Assembly (NCBI RefSeq): GCF_049306965.1
Contig: NC_133200.1
Location: 20,208,501-20,272,500, forward strand
Source: Danio rerio
Taxonomy: Eukaryota; Chordata; Actinopteri; Cypriniformes; Danionidae
Direction of reading: 5' to 3'
Length of the DNA stretch: 64,000 nucleotides
A model generated the notes under the pieces. It saw only the letters and a program-made list of their open reading frames with translations. It was not told the DNA's origin and searched no databases. Below are positions 11,700 to 35,300 of the stretch, piece by piece. Position 1 is the stretch's first letter, and every line of letters begins with the position of its first letter. The translations under genes and the position numbers were made by a program.

Positions 11700-12893
11700 A
11701 ATAAAAGCTGTGATAATTAGTGTTGGATAAACGATGGAGAAAAATGTTCTTATTTACAGTTTACAGTATTTACAGTTGCACGTGTCCCTATATTTACGAC
11801 ATTATAACGTTATGACTACACTATTAATATATAATTTAACTCTTATTTTAGATATATTAATAATTCTTTAATTTAAGCTTGATTTATTTATGTAAGACGA
11901 CATTAAATATATATATATAAATGCGTTTACACGAAGAGACTTTATATTTGCTAAACTCGGAAAAGGGGCTTTTTTATTTATTCAAGCGCAGCCAATAGGC
12001 ACCTCGCTTTGAAACGTTTAAATGTCACAGGAGACTGAGGTCATACTATTAACTTTAGAGGGGTGAACGTTAACATTATCAAACTGAAGTAACGCTAAAA
12101 CACTGTATTTGAATGTGATTTCAGTGTTTACATTTATAACACACATCTTATTGATTATATTATCTATTTTGGGTTCACTTATTTGCATCAAAGCTAAAAA
12201 GCAGACATACTGTGTTCAACACACCCCTAATCTAGGCGTTTTGGTTCGTTCCTCTGTCAAATTGATTTCTCGCTGTCGGTCTTTGTTGCTATCGCCGGTT
12301 TTGTTCCTAAAAACGAGAAAAATAATCAACATTTCAGTGGACACTCGTTCTTATCGTATTACAACGGTATGTATTAATTTAATCCATAAAATCATAATCT
12401 GATTACTAGCCGCACGGGAATGCATTTAATGACGATTGAAACGCGCTTCGCCGTTAGCTGCGACTAGCATTCATTGTACTCAATGAATTGGCACACTAGG
12501 CCAGTGTTAGCCGAACATGCTAACTCTATTACATACATTATTTAATTCACGCTTTTTTGCCTTAATTTTTCTTGTTGTACTAACATGTGACAGCCAATTT
12601 ATTTGAGTTTACCGCAAGTTTAAAAGACAGACTGTTTTTAAATCGTGCTTTAATATGTTCTGGATCCTGCATACGTGGAGTTTGTTTAAAACCCAGCTCA
12701 CTGAGCATTTTCTGATCTAAGTTATCTAATACATTTATAGACTAAACTGGATGTATTAATTATTCTTACGAGTTTTACCTTTTAGTGATTAATATGACTG
12801 AACCTATTCGTTAAAGCATTCTGTAAGCAAGCTAATAAAAATGGCTGGTTTTAAATGTTCCCCTGTGAGAATACCACTGAAATTGCTGTTGAA
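11700..12893 (+). promoter_or_regulatory. intergenic region and presumed promoter/5' UTR of tdg copy B
   Basis: No protein exon was recognised. A CCAAT box (GCCAATAGG, 11991-11999) and a locally CpG-richer stretch around 12230-12480 fit a promoter or untranslated first exon. No splice donor could be assigned with confidence. A 97-codon frame at 12109-12402 with a hydrophobic start has no recognisable homology. Confidence 0.35.
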
Positions 12894-12920
12894 ATGAACA
12901 CAAATATTAATGTATTTAAG

Positions 12921-24147
<11,227 letters not shown>

Positions 24148-24519
24148 GGACCAAACACCATGAGGGACTTCAGACGAAGCCTTCTGGTGCACTTCCAGAG
24201 ATACTGTGCCTCCTTTCTTCTCACAATCGAACCCAGGAGTCTTTAAGAGCGTTGGTGGTTTCTTCCTGTGTGTCGCTCTGTTACATTTTAATTTCAGGAA
24301 CGTTCGGAGGAATCAGTCTCATGCAAGGTGGCCCGACTTGCACAAGGAGAATCCAATGGCTGCTACACTTTTACAAAAACTGTACTTCTGAACTGTATTT
24401 AGAGGCCTTTGAAATCTCAAATGCCTCTGTTTTAAAGAAGAGAGCCGTTTTTTTGCAAATGAATTTCCATTAGGTCTTTTAGGAATTAGCGTTTCTATGG
24501 AATTGAAATTTATCTTTTA

Positions 24520-25004
24520 CATTAAATGAACCCTCTACTTTTTAAAAAATAGGCCAATTTTACAACTCCACAAGAGTTAAACTGTTGAGTTTTGTAGTTG
24601 TTTTAATTCATTCAGCCGATGTCCAGGTCTGGCCACATTTGGCTTAGCTTAGCATAGATCATTGAATCAGATTAGATTATTAGCATCTGGCACAAAAAGG
24701 AGTTTTAATAATTTCCCTATTTAAAGCTTGGCTCTTTAGTAGTAACATCATGTGCTAAGACCACTAGCAAATGACAGGATGCTATTTTCTGCAATGCATA
24801 ATATTAAAGCGCCTAATAATAGTAATTTAACATTGATGCTAATGGCCTAATTTGATTCAATGATTTTTGCTAAGCTAAGCTAAAATTGCTCCTGCCAGAC
24901 CTGGAGATTGGCTGAATGGAATAAAAATTGTTAAAACTCAAATGTTTAACTCAGTGGAACTTCAGCCTATTTTTTTTTTTTTAAAGTGGAGTGTTCCTTT
25001 AATG
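24520..25004. mobile_element. fold-back TIR element within the tdg copy B 3' UTR
   Basis: CATTAAATGAACCCTCTACT at the left mirrors the complement of AGTGGAGTGTTCCTTTAATG at the right. The inverted similarity continues inward through ATTCAGCC, CCAGGTCTGG and TTAGCTTAGCA, giving arms well over 100 bp. A relative lies at 46000-46400. In the transcript the arms should pair into a long hairpin. Confidence 0.75.
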
Positions 25005-25426
25005 CTTTAGAGTCATTGACTTTACTTTTAGTAGTAAGTTTAGTGTACGAGGTTCTGAGCACTGGTTTATTTCATCGTGATATCAGGGATTGATACTTGA
25101 TTTGTATTGGTTATTTCATTTTAGGGTGGACTGTATTTTGCGTAGTAATACTTTTAAGTACAACTACTCCGTTTTTTAAAAGCAGGTTTAAAATTCTTTA
25201 TTGCAAAATCTGATTAAACATTGTTTTGTTAGTACCACATGTGACATGATATATTTTTAAATGTTGGAGGGCGTCCACCATGATATTAGGAATTTTAACA
25301 ATGCCACTGCAAGACAAAGTTACAATCACTGATTGTAAATGTGTTTTTCTGTGTTCCTTATGAGGAAGCATCAACATCACTGTTTAAAAAATGTACATGA
25401 TCACCTCTTCACCTTTAATACTGTAA

Positions 25427-25432
25427 AATAAA
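25427..25432 (+). terminator. poly(A) signal of tdg copy B
   Basis: AATAAA in AT-rich 3' UTR sequence, about 1.3 kb after the stop. A second AATAAA lies at 25670-25675. Confidence 0.5.
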
Positions 25433-26336
25433 GTACGCGTGATACAACATGAACATCCCGATATAATTTATGCAGTTATCCACATGCTCTTACTTGGTGC
25501 TGTTTTTTTTTTTTTTATTAGTTTTTTTTTATTTACATTTTTTGTAAACATGATTATCCTTTATTTGTTTGTTTATTAAAATACAATAATTCTGATGTCT
25601 TGAGTAATTGCTGGTTCATTCCACAGAGGGACTACAGTGGGACTAAGATGAAGGAAAGGGAGTATTACAAATAAAGTTCCATTAGTTCATGTATTTGCTA
25701 AAATGAAAAGCCAATGAACAATGTGATTATTACTAATGCTCCTCAATGAAAATACGTCATTCATTTTTAGTTTTTGTTAACTCTTTACATCAACTGATGT
25801 AACAGAAATTTGGGTTTTAAAAGTGCACCAGTAAATGTTGAACTATGATTAATAAATGGTGTACAAGTATAGTTTATTTCAAGATCTTGTTAGTAAATAC
25901 AACAATAATTGAACGGAACCTCATTTCAAAGTGTGATCATAATTTTAGGTCTTCAGAATTGGTTGTTCATTTAGTGTAAATCATCTTTAAAGTCATGATT
26001 TCTTAAAAATAGTTAATAATAAATAGTAAACATGCATATGTATCTAAATAAAATGATATATATATGGTAAATTTGAATTTTAAATAAGCTTTAATATTGT
26101 ATTCTCCTGCAGTCTGCAAGTCAATGATCGGAATAAAGCAAAAACACTATTATTTCCCAATAATTATGAAAATAACAAAGGTAAAAAAATGTTTTTCATA
26201 TATAATTTTATTTAGTTTATTTCAGCATTTAATATTAAACATTTTATTTATGTTTATTTATAAACAACATCGTAATCAATATCAATGTGTTGCTGTATAA
26301 ATAAACACAACAGAATTCAAGGATCAGAAAAATCTA

Positions 26337-26342
26337 TTTATT
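26337..26342 (-). terminator. efcab6: poly(A) signal of efcab6
   Basis: TTTATT on the plus strand reads AATAAA on the minus strand, 49 bp after the efcab6 stop codon. The gene converges on tdg copy B with roughly 600-900 bp between the two 3' ends. Confidence 0.65.
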
Positions 26343-26390
26343 TTCAAAACTGTGACAAAAGCAGTGTTATGAGTGTAACACTACCTGGAC

Positions 26391-29300
26391 TCATTTCAGA
26401 AAAATGCGCAGAAAGTCATTGTATGAAATCCTTCCTGAGAGGTTCTTGTCGAAAAAAGATTTGAAATGAAATAATTCTTCCTCTGACAGATTCACACTGA
26501 ACTGTCTCAGAACCTAAAAATATCATGCAAAACAAAATGCGTGATTAAATACATCTTGAGCTGTTGTTCAACAATTACTTTGAAATTAGTGGGAAAGAAG
26601 AGGCCTGTACCTTTCGGAAATCCTGAACCGAGATCTTTCCAGTGCGCTCTTTGTCAAAGGAGAGGAACGTTTGCCTCATCTGCCTCCAGAAGAGCTGGAC
26701 AGGCCTGGAGATCCTCAGCATGGCTTCAACACACTGAGCGCTGAGTGGACCAGGACTCATCTGAGAGAGAATCAAATAAACTAGAGCTAGTATTGCTATA
26801 CAATTTGTTTTATGTGTCAAGCATTTTTGTGTATAGATCACACCAAGAATACATTTGTGGGCCAAAGACTTTATTTTTTTATTCCACTGAACTGAACTGA
26901 ACTAGACGACGCAGTGGCGCAGTAGGTAGTGCTGTCGCCTCACAGCAAGAAGGTCACTGATTCGAGCCTCGGCTGGGTTTCTGTGTGGGTCTGCATTTGC
27001 TTAAGTTTCCTCCGGGCCCTTCGGTTTCCCCCGCAGTCTGAAGACATGCAGTACCGTTGAATTGGGTAGTCTAAATTGTCTGTAGTGTATGAGTGTGAAT
27101 GAGTGTGTGTGGATGTTTTTCAGAGATGGGTTGCGGCTGGAAGGGCATCAGCTGCGTAAAAACATGCTGGATATGTTGGCGGTTCATTCTGCTGTGGCGA
27201 CCCCGGATTAATAAAGGGACTAAGCCGAAAAGAAAATGAATGAATGAACTAAACCAAAGAGCTTAGAATGACCAAGAGGCGACACTCAACAGAACGTTCC
27301 ATTGTAACAGCAGCGCCCAGCAACAGCCCCGGATTCCGCCATTTTGGAGTGAAAGTGATCGGCCGTCCATTGGATCTCATTACTGTCGCGATGGCAAGCA
27401 GCTGCTTTGTTTTTTATAAATTTATTTAAAAAGTGCATTAAAGCTGAGATACAACCTGAAAGACGACAATACAACACTTACTATCACAATCATCAGCATT
27501 TTTAATAGTTTATTTAACAGACTTTTAATATGCTGTTGTTCTATTGGAGTTTTCATTCAAAAATGCCCGCCCCAAATTTCCCAAATGTTTCACAAATTTA
27601 AATTTTTTTTATTTGCTTGTTTATTTTACAGGGACAATACACTTGACATTGTTATACAAAGATAACCGATGTTGTGTACATAGGGCATATAGCATAAAGC
27701 TAATTTGCAGCCCTCGTCCCTGGTTAGGCTTTACACTATACTACACTACACTAATTACACTAGAGTGTTGCCTCTTGGTCATTCTAAGCTCTTTGACTAA
27801 ACTAAACTAAACTAAACTAAACTAAACAACAGTTGTGACAACTGGACTGAAGCAGTTTCAATTTACTATAGCTTTATCGATGTTAAGCTGCTTTGATACA
27901 ATCTATATTCTAAAAAACGCTTTAGAAATAAAGATTAAAAAAAATAATTCGTGGGCCGAATAAACTCTTTCAGATCAGGGTGCACATTTCCTAAGGGCAA
28001 TATGACAAAGTTTTATGATGGTAAATGTAAGACTTTTAAAGACCTTCTTAAGAAAAAAAGAAAAAGTAAGAAAATTTGTTTTCCATGGTAAATATACCCT
28101 GCAATTAACTATAATTTCTAGGGAGCACATGAAGTATTTTCATCTACAGCAATATTTTAAACTGATCTAACTTACTTTATGTATATTTATTTCAAAGGTA
28201 TGTTAAGGCCTCTGATTCAAACACTCGAGTGTGGTAATAACTTTTATCTGATCAGACCCATTGTAAATCTATATGCTGTTAATCTCTTCATTATATGCTT
28301 CCTAGACATTTTATTTAGCTAAATAAAATATATATGTTATATCATTAACCATCTTGATATAAATATTCAATTTTTTGTTTTATCATTTCTATCATAAAAT
28401 TTTCATTTTATTGCTTCAATTTCCCAGAGATGGGTTGCAGCTGGAAGGGCATCCGCTGCGTGAAAAAACGTGCTGTATAATAGTTTCCTAATAGTTTTTA
28501 AATCAAACATGTTTATAGTTGCAAAACTGGCTCAAAGTGATGTTAAATAAATACAATTTAAAAATTGCAGCAGTCTTAGGACAGCTCACACACCTCCACT
28601 AGATGACACCACTGAATTCAAACGTAAAAGTCACGAATAACATCTTGTATATCGGAGACAGATACTTGAAACATGCATATTAGGACTACACATTATCATT
28701 ATGTTATGTACACAGTGCATCCCATAGATGTAAGAATATAAAGAAATCTGTTATTGTGAGGTACAATCCTTGAATGGTAAAGAACAGGGGTGGGCAAACT
28801 TGGTGTCCTGCATAGTTTAGCTGCAACACTAATCAAACACACTTGAACATGCTAATCAGTGTCTTCAAAATCACTAGAAATCTATAAACAAATTTGTGAG
28901 ATTTAAGTTGGAGCTACACTGTGCAGGACACCAGCCCTCCTGGACCGAGTTTGCCCACCCCTGGTCTAGAATGACGTGAACACTTAAGCGACCAACAATG
29001 ACGATGATCTTCACTGCAGAAATGACTTGCGCTTCACTTTAAAAATTAAATTCAAGTAAACAATTCCTCATGAAAATGAATGTCATAATCATATGAATTT
29101 AAGAATTGCTGACTTTTTAAGGCCTTAATTTACAAAAGAAAAAGCAATTTAAGACTGTTTAGGACTGCTTGCAATAAGTTGTACAGCCTGTAGTAAAGGA
29201 ACGGGAACTAAATAGTAAAGGAAGCTCTTCAGTTCGTGATCCCCACATGCCCCTTGGAAAGTCTCTGCATGGTACTGCATGGAAGTTACAAACATTATAT

Positions 29301-32300
29301 GAAGGATGAAAGAGCTCCTGGATTTAATTTCAAACATCAATCATAATTTGTGTTCCAAACATGAATGAATGAGGATTGGATTGACATGAATGCCATCATT
29401 TTGGGTGAACTAACACTTTTAGCATAATAGTGAAAAAACTTCCACCACTGCTTATACTGTGTAATTACTAAAGAGGACAGTGAACTCACGGGTGTTGTGG
29501 GCAGCTGCAATCTAAGTCTGTTGGATGAAGTATTGACCTCAGGACTGAACATGAGCACAAAGTGCCGCAGGAAGTCTGGATAAGAGACGCGGCCGTTGCT
29601 TTTTATGTCAAATTTGACAGTAAGCTGCTCAAACTCTGATGGACTCAACTCAATGTGAAGACCCTGGAGGATCCCTGCAAAAACATCAGTTCAAAAAATG
29701 AAGACAAATCTAACAACAAAAAAAGTCTAATTTGTTTACATTCTCAATTGGACTTTATTATGAGGATTTCCTTTTCAACAAATGAATGTACCCATTATCT
29801 TTCTAGGTGATTCTGATGCTATTATTTTATAAAAAAGTATACATCATACCAATCCTCTATTTAACTATATTAATGATTGTTTCACGCTTTACAATATGGT
29901 TTATTTAGTTAATTACAGTTAATGTATTTACTAACATGAACTAATAAGGACATTTGTAATGTACAGCATTTATTTACCATAGTTCAACATTCAATTCAAA
30001 TTCATGCTTGTTAAATCAGGGATTAAGTACATCCAATAGGTTGTTATGGCATAATAAAGTCGTCATGGTCACATATGTACTTTATCCAGCTTATTACATG
30101 GCTACCGGCCACAATTAGCTTACACTTTAATTAAAAGCAAAGCTGGTAGAAACGAAAATGCTACATGGAGCTGAATGGAGCATACATTAACTTGTGCATT
30201 AATTAGTCACAACATGGCGCTAAACAGACAAAAACAGTGGCATGACAGACAAGCAGACACATGTAAATGTTGATGTAACTTTATGGAAGTGAACGTATTC
30301 AATGACAATCAAAGCTAATTCGAATTTCTCTGAATAACATACCTCGGAATGGAGCGACTGACCAATCAGAATCGAGTATACCAGATAGCTGTGTAATAAC
30401 ATTGGTTTACGCACTCTGAGTTAACATGAACTAACAATGAACAACTTTATTTATTTACATGAACTAACATTAACACGGATAAATAAATATTCGAATAAAT
30501 GAATTGTTAAATGTTTGTTCATGTTAAAAAACTAACGAAAACTTAGTGTAAAGTGTTACCATTAACTGTTAGGCTGTTATGTTTAACTTAAAAAGTAGTA
30601 TTTCACTAAAAAACATTGAAAAATTTTTTTTTTATCAATTTATTGAAAAGTCTGATTTGAAATCAGACTGTGAGCCAATCAGACTGTGACAAATTCACCA
30701 TAGAAATATCAGTGACTTTAATTTCATTTACTTTTCAATGTTCAGAAAATCTCCTTTTTCATGATTGTAGGAACCCTGTGTTTTGTGCTTGAAAGATACG
30801 CAGATAAATGAAATCTGGCCTCAATGATGTACCTAGGAAGGCATCCACATCAATCTCCCCCGTCCGCTCAGGATCTGCATGTCTGCATCTCCTCTGGATG
30901 TGTCTCCAACAATCCTGGATCTTGGGACGCACCTTCATCTCCACATCCTCACAGTTCAGCAGGGGTGCAGACCTTCTGCTCGCTGTAGACGGCCTCTGAA
31001 CATGCTCTGAGACTGATGACTGTGGACAGAGGTGCTAACAATTAAATCAGGGTTCTTACACATTTTTACTAAAAAAATTCCATGACTTTTTCAGGACTTT
31101 CAATTCAATTTGTATGACCTAATGTTTCATGTAATGTCTGCAGAAATGTGGTAAGAAAAATAAAGACCGTTTAAATTCATTAGAGCAGTGGTTCTCAAAC
31201 TGTGGTACGTGTACCACTAGTGGTACGCAGGCTTCCTTCTAGTGGTACGCGGATGAATCAAATATGTAATATGTACTGTATATGCTACATATATTTAAAT
31301 AAATTATCAAAAATGATTTATATATGAATATGATGACATTACGCCTATATTTATGCGGTCCAGGCAACATTTCCAGGTGCTAATAAACCAGGAGTTATAT
31401 ATATATTTTTTTTTACTTTTTTAAGAACAGTAACCTACCCTTTTTTACTTTTAAAAGCACATTTTAATTTAAATGTACTCAATAATAGGAACTAATATGC
31501 CTCGTTTTTGAACTGTACAGAGCTTAAGCTGTTTTACTAGACCTAATACGCTATTGTATTTAAAAAAACTGCTCATTACGGTGGTACTTGCAAAGACCAC
31601 TTTTTTCTGAGGTGGTACAGTACTTGATGAAAAACGTTTGAGAACCACTGCATTAGAGCATATCATAAAACATGCAACAATCTCTTTAGTTTCAATTTAT
31701 TTTTATATCTCTGTTAAATAGATGATGTTTACACAGCTCTAATGAGGTGAGAGCATGTTTTTAGTCAAGAAAAGAAGTAAAAACAACTAATCTCCATTCC
31801 AGTATACAGATATTTGTCAAACTAATTTTAGATAATAGTTTGTTAAACTAGTAATAGTAGATGAAACTACTTCTATTGTAAAGCTGCGATCACACTGCAC
31901 TTTTCGTTCCATAGACTTCTATTCATAGGCATGTGAACGCGGCAGACTAGAAACGCAAGCACATGCGACAAGTTTCACATTTCACTGCATTCGAAAGTTC
32001 AAGCTTGGTGAAGGCTTCTTGCCTGCGAAATCGCATCAGGTGATTGCGTTAGACCAATAGGAGATAATTTAAAATAAGAAATTTAAAATATTAGGCAATC
32101 ACTCACTTTTATTAATGTCTAATCATTTTGTTTAACCCCGGCCCTTTTCACAGTGCCATATGACAGAATTTGGCAAGCACAAGCTCTGTGACCGCAGCTT
32201 AAGTCGCTTTGGACAAAAAACGTCTGTTAAATGACTCAATGTAAATGTAATTTCCATGACTTTTCCAAAACCTTGTGGGTTTTTCTGTTTTTCCAAAACT

Positions 32301-35300
32301 TTTCCAGGCCTGGAAAATGCCATGTCAAAATTCCATGACTTTAACAGGTTTTCCATGACCATATGAACCCTGGAAATAACACTGGGAATAATTGGCAGAA
32401 TCCAATTTTATGTGACAGTTTAGACGAATGATGCACTGTACCATTGAGTGTCTCAAGGAGCAGGGTGCCGTTTTGGGACGTCTAAGAGATGCTGGTCTCT
32501 CCACTGTAGATCTTGCAGAACCTGGTAACGACTTAGCCTGATCCAGGCCTTTCTGTTCTCCACTGAACTTCTTCAGGAATTCCCGATATTCTAGATTTCC
32601 AAAGTCATTAACTGGTAGGAGTTTCCACAGGTTTTGTAACTGAAAGAGATAATTGGCTTTCAAAATATTGAAGAGGCTACTCTTAAAAGAAAGTTTTTAT
32701 TTGTTAATTATGTGCAAAACTCTTTAAGTGCCAGTTTTATGCAACTTTAAAGAGTTACGAAACAAACTTTAACGCTGCAGCTTCAGTTTTTTTCTCACAG
32801 TGCCAGGGCTTTCTAAACCGAGAGTCTATTCTGCTCTGATTGGTCAGATGGCCCCAGGGGCGGACTGGCCATCTGACAATTCTGGCAAATGCCAGAAGGG
32901 CTGGACCATTTTTAAAATGTGGGCCGGTATGCTATTTTTTATACTTTTTTTATATATATATATAATCATTGCTTTTACATCAGGCAGTTTTTGTTTCTTG
33001 CAAGATGTGAATATTATGATGATGATGATGATGATGATGATGATAATGATGATGATAATAGTAATATCAACAAATGTTAAGCATTGGCCCAATCGGCAAT
33101 GGCTAGCTGGTTTAGAGATAGGCAGACCCAATCAGAGGTATCGCGTACATAATTAAAATCTGGCAAGAATGTCAAACAAACTGTAGATGCAACACAAGCT
33201 TATTGTCAAAGATGGACCGTAAAGGCAGTGCTAAAAAGCTCAGAGAAACTTAAAAATTGCTCTAAAATCAGACGTTTCCAAATGCATAAAATTAACTGAA
33301 ATAGTCTCGAAAGGGGGCAGCACAACGGGTAGCGCTGTCGCCTCACAGCAAAAAGGTCATTGGTTCGAGCTTCGGCAGGGTCAGTTGGTGTTTCTGTGTG
33401 GAGTTTGCATGTTCGCATGGGTTTCCTCCCGGTTTCCCTTACAAGTTCAAACACAAAATAAATATCTATTAAATATCTATTACATATGGTACTGCTTATA
33501 TTATTTCACCATCTGTACACCAATAAAAGTAGTGAATGTGCGTGTCCGAGGGTGGGGGTGTGTCGGTGTGATAATGTGGGCTGGTGTGGCTACAGTGCCA
33601 GGGCTGATTTTTTGTCACAGTCCGCCCCTGGATGGCCCAGTGCCTTTGCAATGCATCCAAAACTTTAAGCATGTGTCAAAAACCAGTTGGTCGAAACCAT
33701 ATCTAAATTTCAGCTCTGGAGATTTCCTCAACACCTGTAAAATAAAGTGATACCAACAGTAACTGGTAAGTGTATTAATTCAAGTATAAGTATTTATCTT
33801 TGGAAGTCATTTTTCCTCCCATGTTGACAGCATAAATTAACATTTTAAATCCACTGAAATAATAATCTCGCTCGATTCATCCCACAACCCTCACTCTATT
33901 CTGGTTTTAGCACCAATAAAACACCTCTGGTTCTATACTCCCCATTTTAAGTGGGATTCAAATCAGGGTTTAGGCATGGGAAAAAAGCACATTAACAAGA
34001 ATTCTCAAGACTGCAGCCTGCCCTGTAGTGTCAGTAAGACTCTTGAGGTCTATGTGCAAAATTATTACTCTCTGGTCACGTTACCCTCACCCCCATAGAC
34101 CTCACTCCAACCCCGGGTCAATTCAACTTGTGCCACTCCTAGAAGAATTTACAACAGCATTTCACCATAGAAAACAGACACACTAACAAAGATGATAAAG
34201 ACTAAAGTCTCTGATATCAGTCACAAGTTTCCCTCTTCAAACTTCAGGCGAATGAAAGTTACGTGCAAAGTTCTTACCATTTGCTTCAGTTACAATCATC
34301 CTCCTTACTTTTTTCATATCCGGGTCATGGCACCAAGTTAATTAATATAGCAAATATAAAGCCACAGCCATATCACCCTGCAGCCCAAGACTGGTTGCCC
34401 ATTGAAGCTTAGCAGGGCTAAGCCTAGTCACTAGGTAGCTGTTTGAAGGGGTGTTAGTGAGGCCAGCAGAGGTTCCAGTTTAGGCATAGGGACACTGTCA
34501 GTAAGCTTTGGATGAGATGTAAACCAAGGTCCTAACACTCTGTGGTCATTAAATATCCCATGGCACTTTTTGCAAAGATTAGGGGTGTAACCACAGTGTC
34601 CTGACCAAATTCCCTCCATCTGCCCTTACCCATTACGGCCTCCCAAGCATCCCCATCCACTGAATTAATTGGTTGTATCATTGTTTCTCCTATCCAACCG
34701 AAGCTGGTGTGTCGTGATCACATTGATGTAGTTGTCCTGTGGTGCCATTGCATCATCCAGGTGCATCCTGTAGACTGGTGATGGTGGGGAGAGTCTACCT
34801 CACACAAATGTAAATCTATCAGGGTGTATGGTAATACACATTAAATGCACTATATAAATGTGCATTACTACTCTGGTCCTACTTGCACCATTCAAAGCAG
34901 GACTCAAATCAGCATTTCAGCATAGGAGTCAGGTATACTAACAAGAACGCAGCCTCTGATATCATTTGTCAATAGGTTTTAAGATATTTTCTCAATCAGT
35001 TCAAACACAAAAAAAATGAATGATATTTGTCTGATGAAGGTAAGACCGAAACATTACGTTCAAAACAAGTGTTGATAGTGTGGAGGATTGTTTGTTTGCT
35101 TTTCACACACTTTTACAAGATATTTTCTTGGTTACTGTTTTAGTATGTACTGAAAAATACCTGCTCCTCTGTAAGCCGCATGAAGTGACGATCACAGATA
35201 GTCTTAAAGTCAGATCTGGAGATTGTGTTTGTATTGGCATAGTCGAGGTCTACCATATCCTTTGTTATAGTGTAGATGCGGGCCGACACAACCTCCTGTA

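Larger units (their letters stand above)
8813..11700 (+). other. probable 3' UTR of tdg copy A plus repeats
   Basis: The terminal exon continues past the stop at 8812. Possible poly(A) signals AATAAA lie at 9097-9102 and 11647-11652. The 11380-11670 stretch is unique-looking and U-rich like a genuine 3' UTR end. Between them lie a TIR element (9116-9640), a SINE (10064-10395) and a diverged repeat (about 10870-11110). Whether the transcript reaches 11.6 kb cannot be told from sequence. Confidence 0.45.
24148..25700 (+). other. 3' UTR of tdg copy B
   Basis: The terminal exon runs on from the stop at 24147. AATAAA signals at 25427-25432 and 25670-25675 are the likely cleavage signals, so the UTR would be 1.3-1.5 kb. 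It contains a complete fold-back element (24520-25004). Sequence from 25700 to the efcab6 3' end at about 26310 is AT-rich with nothing recognised. Confidence 0.6.
31048..32372. mobile_element. TIR element CAGGGTTC...ATGAACCCTG, host of nested insertions
   Basis: The left end CAGGGTTCTTACACATTTTT and right end GACCATATGAACCCTG, plus subterminal CCATGACTTT and TTTTCCAGG motifs, match the element at 13429-13814. It is swollen to 1.3 kb by insertions at 31186-31650 and 31880-32200. Its left end is only 28 bp upstream of the splice acceptor of efcab6 exon 31019-30833. Confidence 0.75.

Noticed and set aside
12109-12402. 97-codon plus-strand frame with a hydrophobic N-terminus upstream of tdg copy B
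   Set aside because: No recognisable family, no codon or splice support, and AT-rich surroundings; it is most likely a chance frame in the promoter region.
33639-33735. Minus-strand exon-like segment reading VLRKSPELKFRYGFDQLVFDT near efcab6 exon 27
   Set aside because: Joining exon 26 directly to exon 27 (LTEEQ then LQNLWKLL) gives the expected EF-hand and keeps phase. This piece has no EF-hand pattern or good donor and sits in repeat-like DNA.
34360-34440. 5S rRNA gene
   Set aside because: Similarity covers only part of 5S, is diverged, and continues into a SINE body.
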